DNA of 64,000 bases from VAXT01 sp963827725 (GTDB lineage Bacteria > Actinomycetota > Thermoleophilia > Gaiellales > Gaiellaceae), in contig CAWHBM010000003.1 in NCBI GenBank assembly GCA_963827725.1, positions 124,001 to 188,000 of the forward strand, read 5' to 3'. Every line of letters starts with the position of its first letter. The stretch's first letter is position 1. The translations under genes and the position numbers were made by a program. Under the pieces are notes generated by a model that ran no database searches, was not told where the DNA came from, and saw nothing but the letters and a program-made list of their open reading frames with translations. Below are positions 17,148 to 26,414 of this stretch, in pieces.

Positions 17148-18089
17148 ATGGCCCTCCGCGTCACCCATTGCCCGGTCAACCTGGCCGGCGTCGGCTGGAC
17201 GAACGTTCAGGCGCTCCGCCGCCGTGGCGTCGACGCACGGCTCGTCGTCTTCAACACACAGCCCTTCCGACCCGACCAGGCCGACTGGGACCTGAAACGC
17301 CCGCGCTCCGGCTTGCTCCGCCAGCAAGCAGTTCAGTGGCGCGCGTTCTCCAAGCTGCTGCCTCAGACGGACATCTTCCACTTCTACTTCGGGCTGACGC
17401 TCGTCCCGAAGAAGCTCCAGTTCCCGATCCTGAAGGCAACCCGCCGCAAGTCGCTCTTCCACTTCCTGGGCGCGGACATCCGCGAACGCCCCAAGGAGGA
17501 GCTGATGTACGGGCTGAAGGCCGACGCGCGCGTCGTCGGCTCCTTCGCGGCGCTCAACTTCATCCCGTACGACGCGGACGTGCTTCCGCCGGGGATCGAC
17601 CTCGCCGGCTACGACCCCGTGCCCCCGGTTGAGCGCGAGCGCGTGCGGATCGTGCACGCCCCTTCGAACCTGGAGAAGAAGGGCACCCAGCATGTGATCG
17701 AGGCGTGCAAGGAGCTGCCGGTCGACCTCGACGTCGTCCATGGCGTCCGCAACGAGGAGGCGCTCGAGCGCTACAAGCAGGCGGACATCGTCGTCGACCA
17801 GGTGCTGCGCGACTGGCACGGGATCTTCTCGATCGAAGGAATGGCCCTCGGCAAGCCGGTGGTCACCTCGCTCGACGAGGACGCCGTTCGCCAGACGGAG
17901 GAGGCGTTCGGGGTGAAGGTCCCGATCGTGCAGGCGACGAAGGACGACCTCGTCGAGAAGCTCCGTCCGCTCGTCGACTCGTTCCAGGAGCGCAAGCGGC
18001 TCGGCCAAGCCGGGCGCGCATACGTCGAAGAGGTGCATGACATCGAACGGATGACCGACCGCCTGCTGGATATCTACGCTCGGTTGTAG
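17148..18089 (+). CDS. Family 4-like glycosyltransferase
   Basis: 313 residues. Short GT-B enzyme: N-terminal acceptor domain (VNLAGVGWTNVQALRRRGVDA), PPGIDLAGYDP hinge near residue 148, VRIVHAPSNLEKKGTQHVIEA, and donor-binding HGIFSIEGMALGKPVV near residue 230 with the ExxxxxxG pattern. Ends directly before the flippase ATG, so co-translated. Sugar not identifiable. Confidence 0.75.
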   Translation: MALRVTHCPVNLAGVGWTNVQALRRRGVDARLVVFNTQPFRPDQADWDLKRPRSGLLRQQAVQWRAFSKLLPQTDIFHFYFGLTLVPKKLQFPILKATRRKSLFHFLGADIRERPKEELMYGLKADARVVGSFAALNFIPYDADVLPPGIDLAGYDPVPPVERERVRIVHAPSNLEKKGTQHVIEACKELPVDLDVVHGVRNEEALERYKQADIVVDQVLRDWHGIFSIEGMALGKPVVTSLDEDAVRQTEEAFGVKVPIVQATKDDLVEKLRPLVDSFQERKRLGQAGRAYVEEVHDIERMTDRLLDIYARL

Positions 18090-19541
18090 ATGTCGCTCCT
18101 GGCGCAGATCAAGCGGCTGGGTAAGCACTCCGCGATCTACGGGCTGGGAGGCCTCATCCAGCGGATCGTCGCCGTCCTCCTGCTTCCGCTCTACACGCGC
18201 TACCTCTCGCCGTCCGACTACGGGACGATCGAAGCTCTCATAGCTCTCTCCGCAGTCCTCTTCGCGCTCCTGCGGACTGTGATTCAGAGCTCGTTCTTCC
18301 GCTTCTACTTCCAGGCCGACGATGAGCCGGCGCGGCTGACGCTCGTCCGCACGGCTTTCTGGTTCACGATGGGGACATCGACTCTCGCGCTTCTCGCCGG
18401 GGTCGCTCTGGCCGGGCCTATCTCGGAGGCTCTCTTCGGATCGACCGAGGACACGAACCTCGTCCGAGTCGCCTTCGTCGGTCTGTGGGCGGCGATGAAC
18501 TACGACCAGCTGACCGCGCTCTTCCGAGTCGAGGAGCGCTCGGTGAGCTACTCGATCGCCAGCCTGGCGAACGTCCTCGTCACAGTCGGCGCAACGATCC
18601 TGCTCGTCGTCGTCCTCGACAAGGGCCCCGTCGGCGTCCTCGTCGGGAACTTCAGCGGAACGCTCATCGTCTACGCCGTCCTCCTCGCGTACCGGCGCAC
18701 GCAACTGGGCCTCGAATTCGACACCCGCGTGTTCCGGAGGATGATCGAGTGGGGCCTGCCGCTTCTGCCGTCGGTGGTCGCGCTGACGGTGATCGACTTC
18801 AGCGACCGCTTTTTCCTCGTCCATTTCCGGGACACCCACGAGCTCGGGCTGTACGCGATCGGACTCCGCGTCGCGGCGGCGCTCCTGTTCGTGCTGGCGG
18901 CGTTCCGCACGGCCTGGCCCGCATTCGCGTACTCGATCCGTGACGACGGCGAGGCCAAGCGTGTGTACGGCTTCGTCCTCACATACGTCACCTTCTGCTC
19001 CGCGTGGGTCGCACTGGGATTGGGGCTCGGCTCGCCGTGGATCGTCCGGCTGCTGACGACCCCCGACTTCTACGAGGGCTCGCGGGTGGTCGCGCCGCTG
19101 GCCTTCGCATTCGTCGTCTTCGGGGGTTACATCGTGGTCGTGACGTCGATCGGCCGCGTCGGGCGGCGAGGATCGAACTGGATCGTCACAGGAGCGGCGG
19201 CCCTTCTCAACGTCGTGCTCAACCTCGTGCTGATCCCGCGCTACGGAATGATGGGCGCCGCGGCCTCGGTGCTCATCTCGTACTTGGCGATGTTCCTGGG
19301 CATCACCTGGAAGGCCCAACGTGTTTTCCCGGTCTACTACCAGTGGCGCCGCGTGGTGCTCGCCGTCGGAACGGCTGCCGCGCTCACGGTCGCGGGCAAG
19401 CAGTTGCACGGCGGCCTCGCTGCTGCGGTCGGGCTCACGCTCGCCTACCCGTTCGTCCTTGCGCTCCTCGGCTTCTACCTCCCGGCCGAGCGCCAGCGGA
19501 TCGGCGCGTTCGGCCGGCGCGTGTTCGCAGGCGCGCGATAG
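18090..19541 (+). CDS. Wzx-type oligosaccharide flippase (MATE/MOP superfamily)
   Basis: 483 residues with about 14 transmembrane segments. Begins LGKHSAIYGLGGLIQRIV, typical of the polysaccharide-transport family, followed by YTRYLSPSDYGTIEAL. It would flip undecaprenyl-linked repeat units across the membrane. It starts one base after the glycosyltransferase stop and is followed by a Wzy-like protein, the usual order of a Wzx/Wzy pathway. Confidence 0.85.
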   Translation: MSLLAQIKRLGKHSAIYGLGGLIQRIVAVLLLPLYTRYLSPSDYGTIEALIALSAVLFALLRTVIQSSFFRFYFQADDEPARLTLVRTAFWFTMGTSTLALLAGVALAGPISEALFGSTEDTNLVRVAFVGLWAAMNYDQLTALFRVEERSVSYSIASLANVLVTVGATILLVVVLDKGPVGVLVGNFSGTLIVYAVLLAYRRTQLGLEFDTRVFRRMIEWGLPLLPSVVALTVIDFSDRFFLVHFRDTHELGLYAIGLRVAAALLFVLAAFRTAWPAFAYSIRDDGEAKRVYGFVLTYVTFCSAWVALGLGLGSPWIVRLLTTPDFYEGSRVVAPLAFAFVVFGGYIVVVTSIGRVGRRGSNWIVTGAAALLNVVLNLVLIPRYGMMGAAASVLISYLAMFLGITWKAQRVFPVYYQWRRVVLAVGTAAALTVAGKQLHGGLAAAVGLTLAYPFVLALLGFYLPAERQRIGAFGRRVFAGAR

Positions 19542-19566
19542 CGCGGCGCGTTTACCGTTCGACGCT

Positions 19567-21039
19567 GTGGACGCGGGAGAGGTGGGACAGATTGCTGCGC
19601 TCGTCGGCGCGCTAGGTGCTGCGCTCGTCCTGCTCGGACGAACTCGAATCCCGCTGCTCGTGGGGCTCGCTTTGCTCGCCGGCGCTGAGGCCGGTTTGGT
19701 CCTCGACCTCTCGGATCACGGCAACAGGGTCTCCCCCGCGCTCCTTGGGCTCGGGGCCGTGGCGCTTGTTCCAATGGCAGTGCTCGCAGCCGGATTCGTC
19801 CGCTGGCCGGCCATGGTCACGCCGGTCCTGCTCGCGGCAGCGCCGTTTCGGCCGCCACTCTCGTTCGGGGGCGAGCATCAGTTCTACGTCGGCGTCGCAA
19901 GCGCAGGCCAGCTCGGCCGCCTGCTGCCTCTCTACGGAGTGCTGGGCGCCACTGCGCTCGCGCTTGGCTGGAACGCCCTCCGCGGCCGCGATCTGAAGCG
20001 CGTCCCCTCGCTCGTCTCTCTACCTGCCGTTGCCTTCATCGCAATCGCCGCGCTCTCGCTGCTCTGGACGAACGACCTCCACTCGGGCGAGAACGTCCTC
20101 GCGTACTTCCTCTTCCCCTTCGCCCTGCTCGTCGGGGTCGTCGCTCGAGCGCCGTTCCCGCCCTGGATGCCGCGCGTGCTGGCAGCGATCGCCGTCGCCC
20201 TCGCCACGCTCTTCGCAGTCGTCGGGCTCGTCCAGGCGGCGACGCGCGAGCTCTGGTTCTTCTCACCGGCTGTGGAGGTCGGCAACGCCTACAGCTCGTT
20301 CTTCCGCGTCACGTCGCTGTTCCGGGACCCGAGCCTGTACGGACGTCACGTCGTGTTGGGGATCGCGGTGCTGCTCGTCGCGGTGCTCTACCAGCGGCTG
20401 AGCCCGTTTTATGCGTTCCCGCTCGTCGCGGTCATGTTCGCCGGGCTCTGGTTCTCCTACTCGCAATCGAGCATGGCCGCGCTCTTCGTCGTCACGCTCG
20501 CGCTCGCGCTGGTCGCGGGCACCAGGGCGCTGCGCACGGTGGCCGTCGTGACCGCGCTCGTCGTTGCGCTGGCGGGCGCAGGCCTGATCGTCGCCTCGGT
20601 CGGCCGCCACTCGCTGAAGCAGGTGACGAGCGACCGCTCGCGCCGGATCGAGCTGACCGTCAAGGTCGTCCACTCACACCCATTGGCAGGCGTGGGCCTC
20701 GGCGGCCAGGCGCTCGCGAGCCGGGCGCGGTCGACCCAGGGCGGGTCCCCGACACGCTTCGTCTCACACACGACGCCGCTGACGATCGCGGCTGAGCTCG
20801 GCCTTCTTGGCCTCGGCGCATATCTCGCCCTACTCGCCGGCGCCGGTGCGCTCATCGAACGCGTGCGTCGGCGGGACCCCGCGCTCGGGCTGGGTCTGGC
20901 CGCGACGCTGCTCGCCCTCTTCGTGCACTCGCTCTTCTACAGCGGCTTCCTCGAGGATCCGGTCACCTGGCTCGTGCTCGGCGTCGCATCGAGCTTCGTT
21001 CTGTCACGAGCCGACGACGACGCCATACTCGAACCGTGA
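19567..21039 (+). CDS. O-antigen ligase/polymerase-like membrane protein
   Basis: 490 residues from GTG 19567. About 11 hydrophobic segments and the Wzy_C signature in the large periplasmic-type loop: SSFFRVTSLFRDPSLYGRH near residue 245 and HSHPLAGVGLGGQA near residue 370, typical of ligases of the WaaL/EpsE class. Follows Wzx, so probably the polymerase or ligase of this block. Similar in type to the partial protein at the left edge. The stop overlaps the next GTG (GTGA). Confidence 0.75.
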   Translation: MDAGEVGQIAALVGALGAALVLLGRTRIPLLVGLALLAGAEAGLVLDLSDHGNRVSPALLGLGAVALVPMAVLAAGFVRWPAMVTPVLLAAAPFRPPLSFGGEHQFYVGVASAGQLGRLLPLYGVLGATALALGWNALRGRDLKRVPSLVSLPAVAFIAIAALSLLWTNDLHSGENVLAYFLFPFALLVGVVARAPFPPWMPRVLAAIAVALATLFAVVGLVQAATRELWFFSPAVEVGNAYSSFFRVTSLFRDPSLYGRHVVLGIAVLLVAVLYQRLSPFYAFPLVAVMFAGLWFSYSQSSMAALFVVTLALALVAGTRALRTVAVVTALVVALAGAGLIVASVGRHSLKQVTSDRSRRIELTVKVVHSHPLAGVGLGGQALASRARSTQGGSPTRFVSHTTPLTIAAELGLLGLGAYLALLAGAGALIERVRRRDPALGLGLAATLLALFVHSLFYSGFLEDPVTWLVLGVASSFVLSRADDDAILEP

Positions 21040-22376
21040 AGCGTCTACACGGCGTCGAGATCTGGACGCTCCTGGCGACGCTCGGCGTCTTGGTGATCGT
21101 GACGATGCCAACGCTCGGCGCCGGCGGCTGGCCGTTCGACCCGCAGTCCGTGCAGCCGCGCGGCATCCTCGGGCCGCTCGTCCGCGCGGCCGATCGGGAG
21201 TGGGATCTCGGCATCATCCGCTCGCTGGCCGTGCTCGCGGGCCTCGTCGTCGCACTCGCGGCCGCGGCTGCCTGGCGCTTTCGCTCCTGGCCCCGCTGGG
21301 CCGGAATCGGGCTCGCGGCGCTCGTCTGCGCGATGCTGCTCGTTCCCGCCGTCCTCCTCCAGGTCGGCCTGCGCGACGCGACGGACCCCTGGTACTTCAC
21401 GAACGACTCCACGTACCAGATCGAGATCGCGGGCGACCTCGTTCTCGACGGCGACAATCCGTACGGCCACGATTACAACGGCTCGGGCCTCGAGCTGTTC
21501 TACCCCGCGGCGGACAACGAGCCCGAGGGAATCACGCAGGTCGCGCTCGAGCACTTCGCCTACTTTCCCGGAACCGCCCTGACGGCGGCGGCCTGGCGGC
21601 TGTTGCCGCGGCCGTTCGACGACTACCGCATCCTCGTACTGCTCGCGACCCTGGCGCTGCTCCCAGCCGCGCTGCTCTTCCCGGGGCCGCTCTACGTGCG
21701 GGTCTCGGTCGGCGCAGCGCTCGCGGCGAATCCGCTCATCGTGCACGGAGCCTGGTTCGGGACCGCGGATGCCCCGGCTCTGCTCGCGCTCGTGCTCGCG
21801 TTCGCGCTCCTGGCTCGCGGACGCCTCGTCTGGGCCGCCGCAAGCCTCGGTGGCGCGCTCGCGCTGAAGCAATTCGCGCTCGTCGCAGTCCCATTCTTCG
21901 CGGTGATGCTGCTGACGATGGGCGTTCCTCGGCGGGTCTTCTACCGGGCGGGCGCGGCGTTTGCCGGAGTCTTCCTCGCCACCATCCTCCCGTTCCTCGT
22001 CGCCGACCCGGGAGCCCTCTGGGACGACACCGTTGCCTACGGCGCCGGCACCTATCGCATCATCGGTTACGGCCTGGCCGCGATCCTGCTCAACGTCGGC
22101 TTGATCGACGGACGCTTCGACTACTACCCGTTCGTGCCGCTCGCTCTCGCGCTCTGGCTGCCGGTCACGGCGTGGCTGCTCTGGAATCAGAGGCGGGCGG
22201 GGACTTTTTGGGCGGGCGCTGTCGGCTTTTCGATTTCGATGTTCGTGCTGCTTTTCCTGAGCCGGGTTTTCCAGAGCTCGTACCTCGTCTGGCCTTTGAC
22301 TGGCATTGCGCTCGCCTTTTTGCTTTCTGGAATCGGTCGCAGCGCGCGAGGGCCTGCCAGCGCCGGATCTGCTTGA
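21036..22376 (+). CDS. GT-C-type membrane glycosyltransferase (GT87/DUF2029-like)
   Basis: 446 residues with about 11 transmembrane segments. The first large loop has DGDNPYGHDYNGSGLE and LEHFAYFPGTALTAAAW, an arrangement seen in mannosyltransferases of the GT87/DUF2029 group that use polyprenyl-phosphate sugars. The last 70 codons overlap, tail to tail, the PQQ-like propeller gene on the other strand (22165-22376) and use T-rich Phe codons that are rare elsewhere here, but the residues are a normal membrane helix. Confidence 0.7.
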   Translation: MKRLHGVEIWTLLATLGVLVIVTMPTLGAGGWPFDPQSVQPRGILGPLVRAADREWDLGIIRSLAVLAGLVVALAAAAAWRFRSWPRWAGIGLAALVCAMLLVPAVLLQVGLRDATDPWYFTNDSTYQIEIAGDLVLDGDNPYGHDYNGSGLELFYPAADNEPEGITQVALEHFAYFPGTALTAAAWRLLPRPFDDYRILVLLATLALLPAALLFPGPLYVRVSVGAALAANPLIVHGAWFGTADAPALLALVLAFALLARGRLVWAAASLGGALALKQFALVAVPFFAVMLLTMGVPRRVFYRAGAAFAGVFLATILPFLVADPGALWDDTVAYGAGTYRIIGYGLAAILLNVGLIDGRFDYYPFVPLALALWLPVTAWLLWNQRRAGTFWAGAVGFSISMFVLLFLSRVFQSSYLVWPLTGIALAFLLSGIGRSARGPASAGSA

Positions 22377-23787
22377 GGCGCGCCTGCGGGATGAGCGCGT
22401 AGATACGCCTCTTCCCCGAGATGTAGATCCGCCGTGAGTCGGCCACGACCGGCGAGTAGTGGCCGTCGTGGAAGCGCCAGATGAGATCGCCGGTGCGAGC
22501 GTTGAGCGCAAACGTCGCCCGAGGGCCGCTCTTCACTCTCCTTTGGTGGCGCTGGGAGAACCGGCCGAACGTCGAGAAGTAGACGAGGCCGTCCAGGACC
22601 GACGACGCCCCCATGATCCCGCCAGGCGCGCTGAAGCGCCAGCGGAAGTCACCCGTTCGCGCGTCGAGGGCCGAGAAGTACCCGTCCCAGGTCCCGACGA
22701 ACACCATGTTCCGCCAGACGGCCGGGGCCGAGTAGACGTAGGTCCCGGCCTGGCGAGCCCAGAGCAGGTTCCCGGTGGTCGCCCCGTAGGCATACACCGT
22801 CCCATCGGTGTTGCCGAGGAAGACGCGTCCGTAGGCAACCGCGGGGGCGGCGTAGAAGTACTCCCGACGGCCGAAGCGCGAGAACGATTGCGCACGCCAG
22901 CGCGCTCGTCCTGTTCGCGCGCTGATCGCGTAGACGCGGCCCCCGTTCGTGCCCACGTAGACGGTCCCGTTCGCGTACGCCGGTGCGCCGACGACCTTGT
23001 CGTCCGTCTCGTAGCTCCAGAGCATGCGATTCCGCTTCTTGCGCACATTGAGCGCATAGACCTTGCGATCCCACGAGCCGAAGTAGAGGACGCGGCCGAC
23101 AAGCAACGGCGCGGACTCGATCGGACCTGCCTTGAAGCGCCATTTCGTGCGGCCGGTCCCGGCGTCGAGCGCCACGATCATCCCGCCCCGCGTGGCGGGG
23201 GCGTTCTTCGCGCACGGCCGGCGGTGCATCAGGGGGACGTAGAGAGTCCCGCGCGCGACCGCGGGCGAGCCGGCGATGCAGTTCGGGAACTTCCGCCGCC
23301 AGACGACCTTTCCGAGCCTGGCGTCGATGGCGACCAGGATGCCGCGGCCAGTGGAAAGGAATACGCGGTCGTACGCGACCACGGGCGGGGGCTCGAGAGG
23401 GCCCCTCGGCCTGAGCGACCAGAGGCCTGCGTACGGCGGCCGGAGCCGGAACGGCGCGAAGCGAGACCGCTCGACGTTGTAGCCGTACAGAGGCCAGGGC
23501 TCCTCGGAGAGCTCCTTGCGAGGTCGCTTCTTCGGCTTCTGCGCGGGGACGAACTCGGTCGTCGGGGAGCCGCGCACCGTGCGGTCGCGCTTCTCGTGCC
23601 AGGCCCACCCGCCGGCGACGGCGCCACCCGCGAGCGTTCCAACCGCGATCACCAGCAGCGGCCAGCGGAGGAGGCCGAGTCGACGCTGGAGGAGGCCCCA
23701 CGCGAGCGCGAGGACAACGCCGGCTGCGAGCAGAAGCTCGGCGGCTTGGGTGACTGCGCTTTCCAGCGACGCTGCGAGGAGGAACAA
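22165..23787 (-). CDS. Membrane-anchored PQQ-like beta-propeller protein
   Basis: 540 residues. Two hydrophobic segments near the N-terminus (about 10-30 and 40-60) anchor an outside propeller of BamB/PQQ-type repeats (ALDARTGDFRWRF, VYAISARTGRARWR, GTVYVGTNGG; about eight units, residues 100-450). The C-terminal 60 residues are low-complexity Lys/Arg/Ser and coincide with the region antisense to the neighbouring gene. No PQQ-enzyme catalytic motif is seen, so a binding or scaffold role is more likely. Function unknown. Confidence 0.75.
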   Translation of the reverse strand: MFLLAASLESAVTQAAELLLAAGVVLALAWGLLQRRLGLLRWPLLVIAVGTLAGGAVAGGWAWHEKRDRTVRGSPTTEFVPAQKPKKRPRKELSEEPWPLYGYNVERSRFAPFRLRPPYAGLWSLRPRGPLEPPPVVAYDRVFLSTGRGILVAIDARLGKVVWRRKFPNCIAGSPAVARGTLYVPLMHRRPCAKNAPATRGGMIVALDAGTGRTKWRFKAGPIESAPLLVGRVLYFGSWDRKVYALNVRKKRNRMLWSYETDDKVVGAPAYANGTVYVGTNGGRVYAISARTGRARWRAQSFSRFGRREYFYAAPAVAYGRVFLGNTDGTVYAYGATTGNLLWARQAGTYVYSAPAVWRNMVFVGTWDGYFSALDARTGDFRWRFSAPGGIMGASSVLDGLVYFSTFGRFSQRHQRRVKSGPRATFALNARTGDLIWRFHDGHYSPVVADSRRIYISGKRRIYALIPQARLKQIRRWQALARCDRFQKAKRRAQCQSKARRGTSSGKPGSGKAARTSKSKSRQRPPKKSPPASDSRAATP

Positions 23788-23809
23788 GGGCCTGGCCAGA
23801 CTAGCGGCG

Positions 23810-24732
23810 CTACCGACGAACGACGACGGTTGCCCTTGCGCTGCGCCCGTTCGCGGTCACCGTCAAGGGATAGCGGCCTGCCCGGCTCGGCACTGGAATC
23901 GTGAAGACGCGCTTCCGCACGGTGCCACCCTGTCCGGCAAGCCGCCACTGCAGTCTCTTGACGTCGGTCGAGACGCGGACGCGCAGCGTTCTCCCGCTGA
24001 CGACGTAGCGCGCTTGGGCAGCTCGACGTAGCGGATCCGCACCGGGAACTCGCGGGTCGAGGGCGCAACGTTTCCGGCCAGGTCCTGGGCCGCGAGCGCG
24101 AGCCGGTGGTCGCCCCGCCGAACGCCTCGGCCGTACCACTGGATCGTCCCGGCCGGGCGCTTCCGGTAGCTGCGCCCAGGCAGGCGTCGCCCGTCGAGGT
24201 AGAGGATGGCGTACGCCGGCTCGCTGAACCGGTAACGGAGGTCGACCCGGTCTGCGCGGCCGTCCCCGTCCGGGGAGAAAGCCGCCCGCGGCGGCCTCGT
24301 GACCTCGATCGTCGGCGGGGTCGCGTCCACCCGGATCTCCTCGGGGAACTCGAACGTCCTGTCCTCGTCCATGAGCGTGAGCTCGGCCGTATACGAGCCG
24401 TCCGGAACGACGCGACCGGAGTCGTCCCGCCCATCCCACGCGAACGTGTGAAAACGCTGGCCGAAGATGCCGGAGCCGATGCCTCGCCGGACAATCGTGC
24501 CGCCCGCGTTTGCGATGTCGAGCCTGATTTCCTCCTCTCGCCGCAGCCGGAACCTGATCAGGGCGTTGCGGGACTTGGGCGGGCAGCTCGTGCAGACCGG
24601 GGAGACGACGGTGTCGATTTGAGTGCCGAGCACCGGGCTGTCCTCGAGCTTCAGGCGCTCCGTCACGGCGAAGGCCGTGGCTGTGGCAACGAGCACCCCG
24701 GCAACGAGCAGTGTCAAAGCGTGACGGGCCAC
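23810..24732 (-). CDS. Secreted FlgD-type Ig-like domain protein (frameshifted)
   Basis: About 306 residues when repaired. GTG at 24732 starts a signal peptide (ARHALTLLVAGVLVATATAFA). Then two FlgD/Ig-like modules: FAWDGRDDSGRVVPDGSYTAEL, cut here at FAWDGRDDSGRVVPDG for the key part, and FSPDGDGRADRVDLRYRF. Near 24009 the frame changes by one base between YVELPK and ARYVVSGRTLRV, and the C-terminal domain ends RSARATVVVRR. Probably an assembly indel. Domain type is that of surface adhesive or structural proteins. Confidence 0.6.
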
Positions 24733-24742
24733 GGCAAATGAT

Positions 24743-26161
24743 TTAAGCAACGCGCGCGCACTCGGCCGCGCGAGTGGCGAGCAGGCGGCCGTCCCGGCGA
24801 CGTGCCTCGCCGACCAGTTCCGGCCGATACGGCAGCCGTGCAACCACGATCCGTTTGATTCGCCGAGTCGCCATACCCGCGGTCAGCGCTCGCCCGCGGC
24901 CGCCGACGCTGACGACAAACACGCGGGCACAGGCCCTCCCATTCCAGTTGGCCACCTCGAGTCGCTCGCCGGGCAAGTACCAGTCCAGCGGATGCAGGAG
25001 CTGGTAGGGCGGCCCGAAGACGAGGATCGGGTCCTGCTCCTGCCATCCCTCCTCGCGAAGCGCGGCCGCGACGAGGTCGTAGTCGGGAATGATCTGCCCG
25101 CGCTTGTCGACGTAGCCCACCACCAGAAGGGCCGCGGCCGACGCGGTGGCCGCCAGCGCGAGCGGCCTCGGCAGCCCCGCGAGTGCTCCCGCGATCGCGA
25201 CCGCCGCAAACGGTGCGGCGCCCATCAGGTTCTTGACGGTGTAGATGTCCGGGCCGGCCAGCCAGACGACCGAGGCGCCCGTGACGGGAACGACGGCCCC
25301 GAGCGCGCAGAGGCGACCGCTCTCGGACAGCCGCGAGAGGCGCAGGGCGCCGAGCAGCACGAGCGCGAGCACGGGCAGGGCGAGCAACAGGCTCACATCG
25401 CCTCGCACGAGCAATGCGCCGTAGGTCTCGACCGCAGACCGCAAGGTGAAGTCGGGGTTCGTCTGAAAGCCGCCGCTTCCGAATTGCTTGGAGAACGCGG
25501 GCAGCCAGACGACGAGCGGCAGGAGGCCCACTCCCATCGCGATCAACAGGGGCCGGAGGGGCCGCCGCTCGCGGCCGAGATAGACCCAGAGGAGACCCGC
25601 GAAGAGAGAGAAGAGGAAGAAGTAGTGCGTCATCACGCCGGCCATGACCGCCGCGGCCAGGAGCGCGAGGCGGCCCCGGGTGGGCCGCTCCGCAGCGTGC
25701 TCGAGCGCCAGCACGAAGAGGAGGCACGCCAACGCGAACAGGCTGTAAGGGCGCAGCTCCCACCCGTGCCGCCAGGACTGCCAGCCCAGCGCGGTGATGA
25801 GCCCGGCGAGCGCCGCTCCCCAGAGCGGCATCATCCGTCGCGCATAGACGACGACGAGCGCACTCAGCGCCGCCGCCGCGAGCACGGAGATCGCGCGATC
25901 CCAGACGACCGGGGTACCGAGCCGATCCAGAAGCCAGCCGAGAGCGTAGAAGCCGGGCGGATGGTTCTCGGCGCCGACGAGCGCACGCAACATCGAGATC
26001 GGCCCCGACACAGTGATCACGCGGGCCGAGCCGACTTCGTCCTGCCAGAACGATGTCTCGATCGCGCGCGGGATGTTCACGGCTGCACTGACGGCCGCCG
26101 CGGAAACCGCGACTAGCGCCGTCTGCAGGCGTGGCGAAACATGCCGGGGCCGCGTGCTCAC
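24743..26161 (-). CDS. GT39-like membrane mannosyl/arabinosyltransferase
   Basis: 472 residues, GTG start. About 11 transmembrane helices. The first outside loop has FWQDEVGSARVI (an acidic pair like the ArnT/PMT catalytic site) and AENHPPGFYALGWLLDR, both hallmarks of the PMT_2/GT39 superfamily. It transfers a sugar or amino sugar from a polyprenyl carrier outside the membrane. The gene is followed (10 bp) by the FlgD-like gene and then the propeller gene on the same strand. Confidence 0.75.
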   Translation of the reverse strand: MSTRPRHVSPRLQTALVAVSAAAVSAAVNIPRAIETSFWQDEVGSARVITVSGPISMLRALVGAENHPPGFYALGWLLDRLGTPVVWDRAISVLAAAALSALVVVYARRMMPLWGAALAGLITALGWQSWRHGWELRPYSLFALACLLFVLALEHAAERPTRGRLALLAAAVMAGVMTHYFFLFSLFAGLLWVYLGRERRPLRPLLIAMGVGLLPLVVWLPAFSKQFGSGGFQTNPDFTLRSAVETYGALLVRGDVSLLLALPVLALVLLGALRLSRLSESGRLCALGAVVPVTGASVVWLAGPDIYTVKNLMGAAPFAAVAIAGALAGLPRPLALAATASAAALLVVGYVDKRGQIIPDYDLVAAALREEGWQEQDPILVFGPPYQLLHPLDWYLPGERLEVANWNGRACARVFVVSVGGRGRALTAGMATRRIKRIVVARLPYRPELVGEARRRDGRLLATRAAECARVA

Positions 26162-26167
26162 AAGCCA

Positions 26168-26173
26168 AGCCTA
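26168..26173 (-). promoter_or_regulatory. Possible -10 box, leaderless-type
   Basis: TAGGCT on the minus strand ends 6 nt before the GTG of the GT39-like gene. Same spacing as other operon heads in the window. Confidence 0.35.
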
Positions 26174-26230
26174 GGCCGCTGAGGCATCTGCTAGCCTGCG
26201 GCGACCCTCTCCGACAGAGGGCTTTCGACC

Positions 26231-26401
26231 ATGCAGGCACTCCTCGCGTATCTAGATCCCGGCTCAGGCAGCATGCTGCTCCAGCTCCTTCTGGGCGGAG
26301 CGGCTGCAGCCGGCATCGGCCTGAAGATGACCTGGCGCCGCGTGCTCGACTTCCTGCATCTGGGCAGGAAGCAGAGCGACCCAGACACTCCTGCCGCTTA
26401 G
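26231..26401 (+). CDS. 56-residue membrane protein with LDPGSGS motif
   Basis: Short ORF MQALLAYLDPGSGSMLLQ..., with one hydrophobic helix (about 15-32, LLQLLLGGAAAAGIGLK) followed by a basic amphipathic end (TWRRVLDFLHLGRK). The YLDPGSGS...LLQ start recurs, from memory, in tiny proteins beside methyltransferase and sulfatase-like genes of glycan loci. It stops 14 bp before the NoeA-like methyltransferase, supporting a real operon member. Function unknown. Confidence 0.65.
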   Translation: MQALLAYLDPGSGSMLLQLLLGGAAAAGIGLKMTWRRVLDFLHLGRKQSDPDTPAA

Positions 26402-26414
26402 GAGTCTCCCGGCG

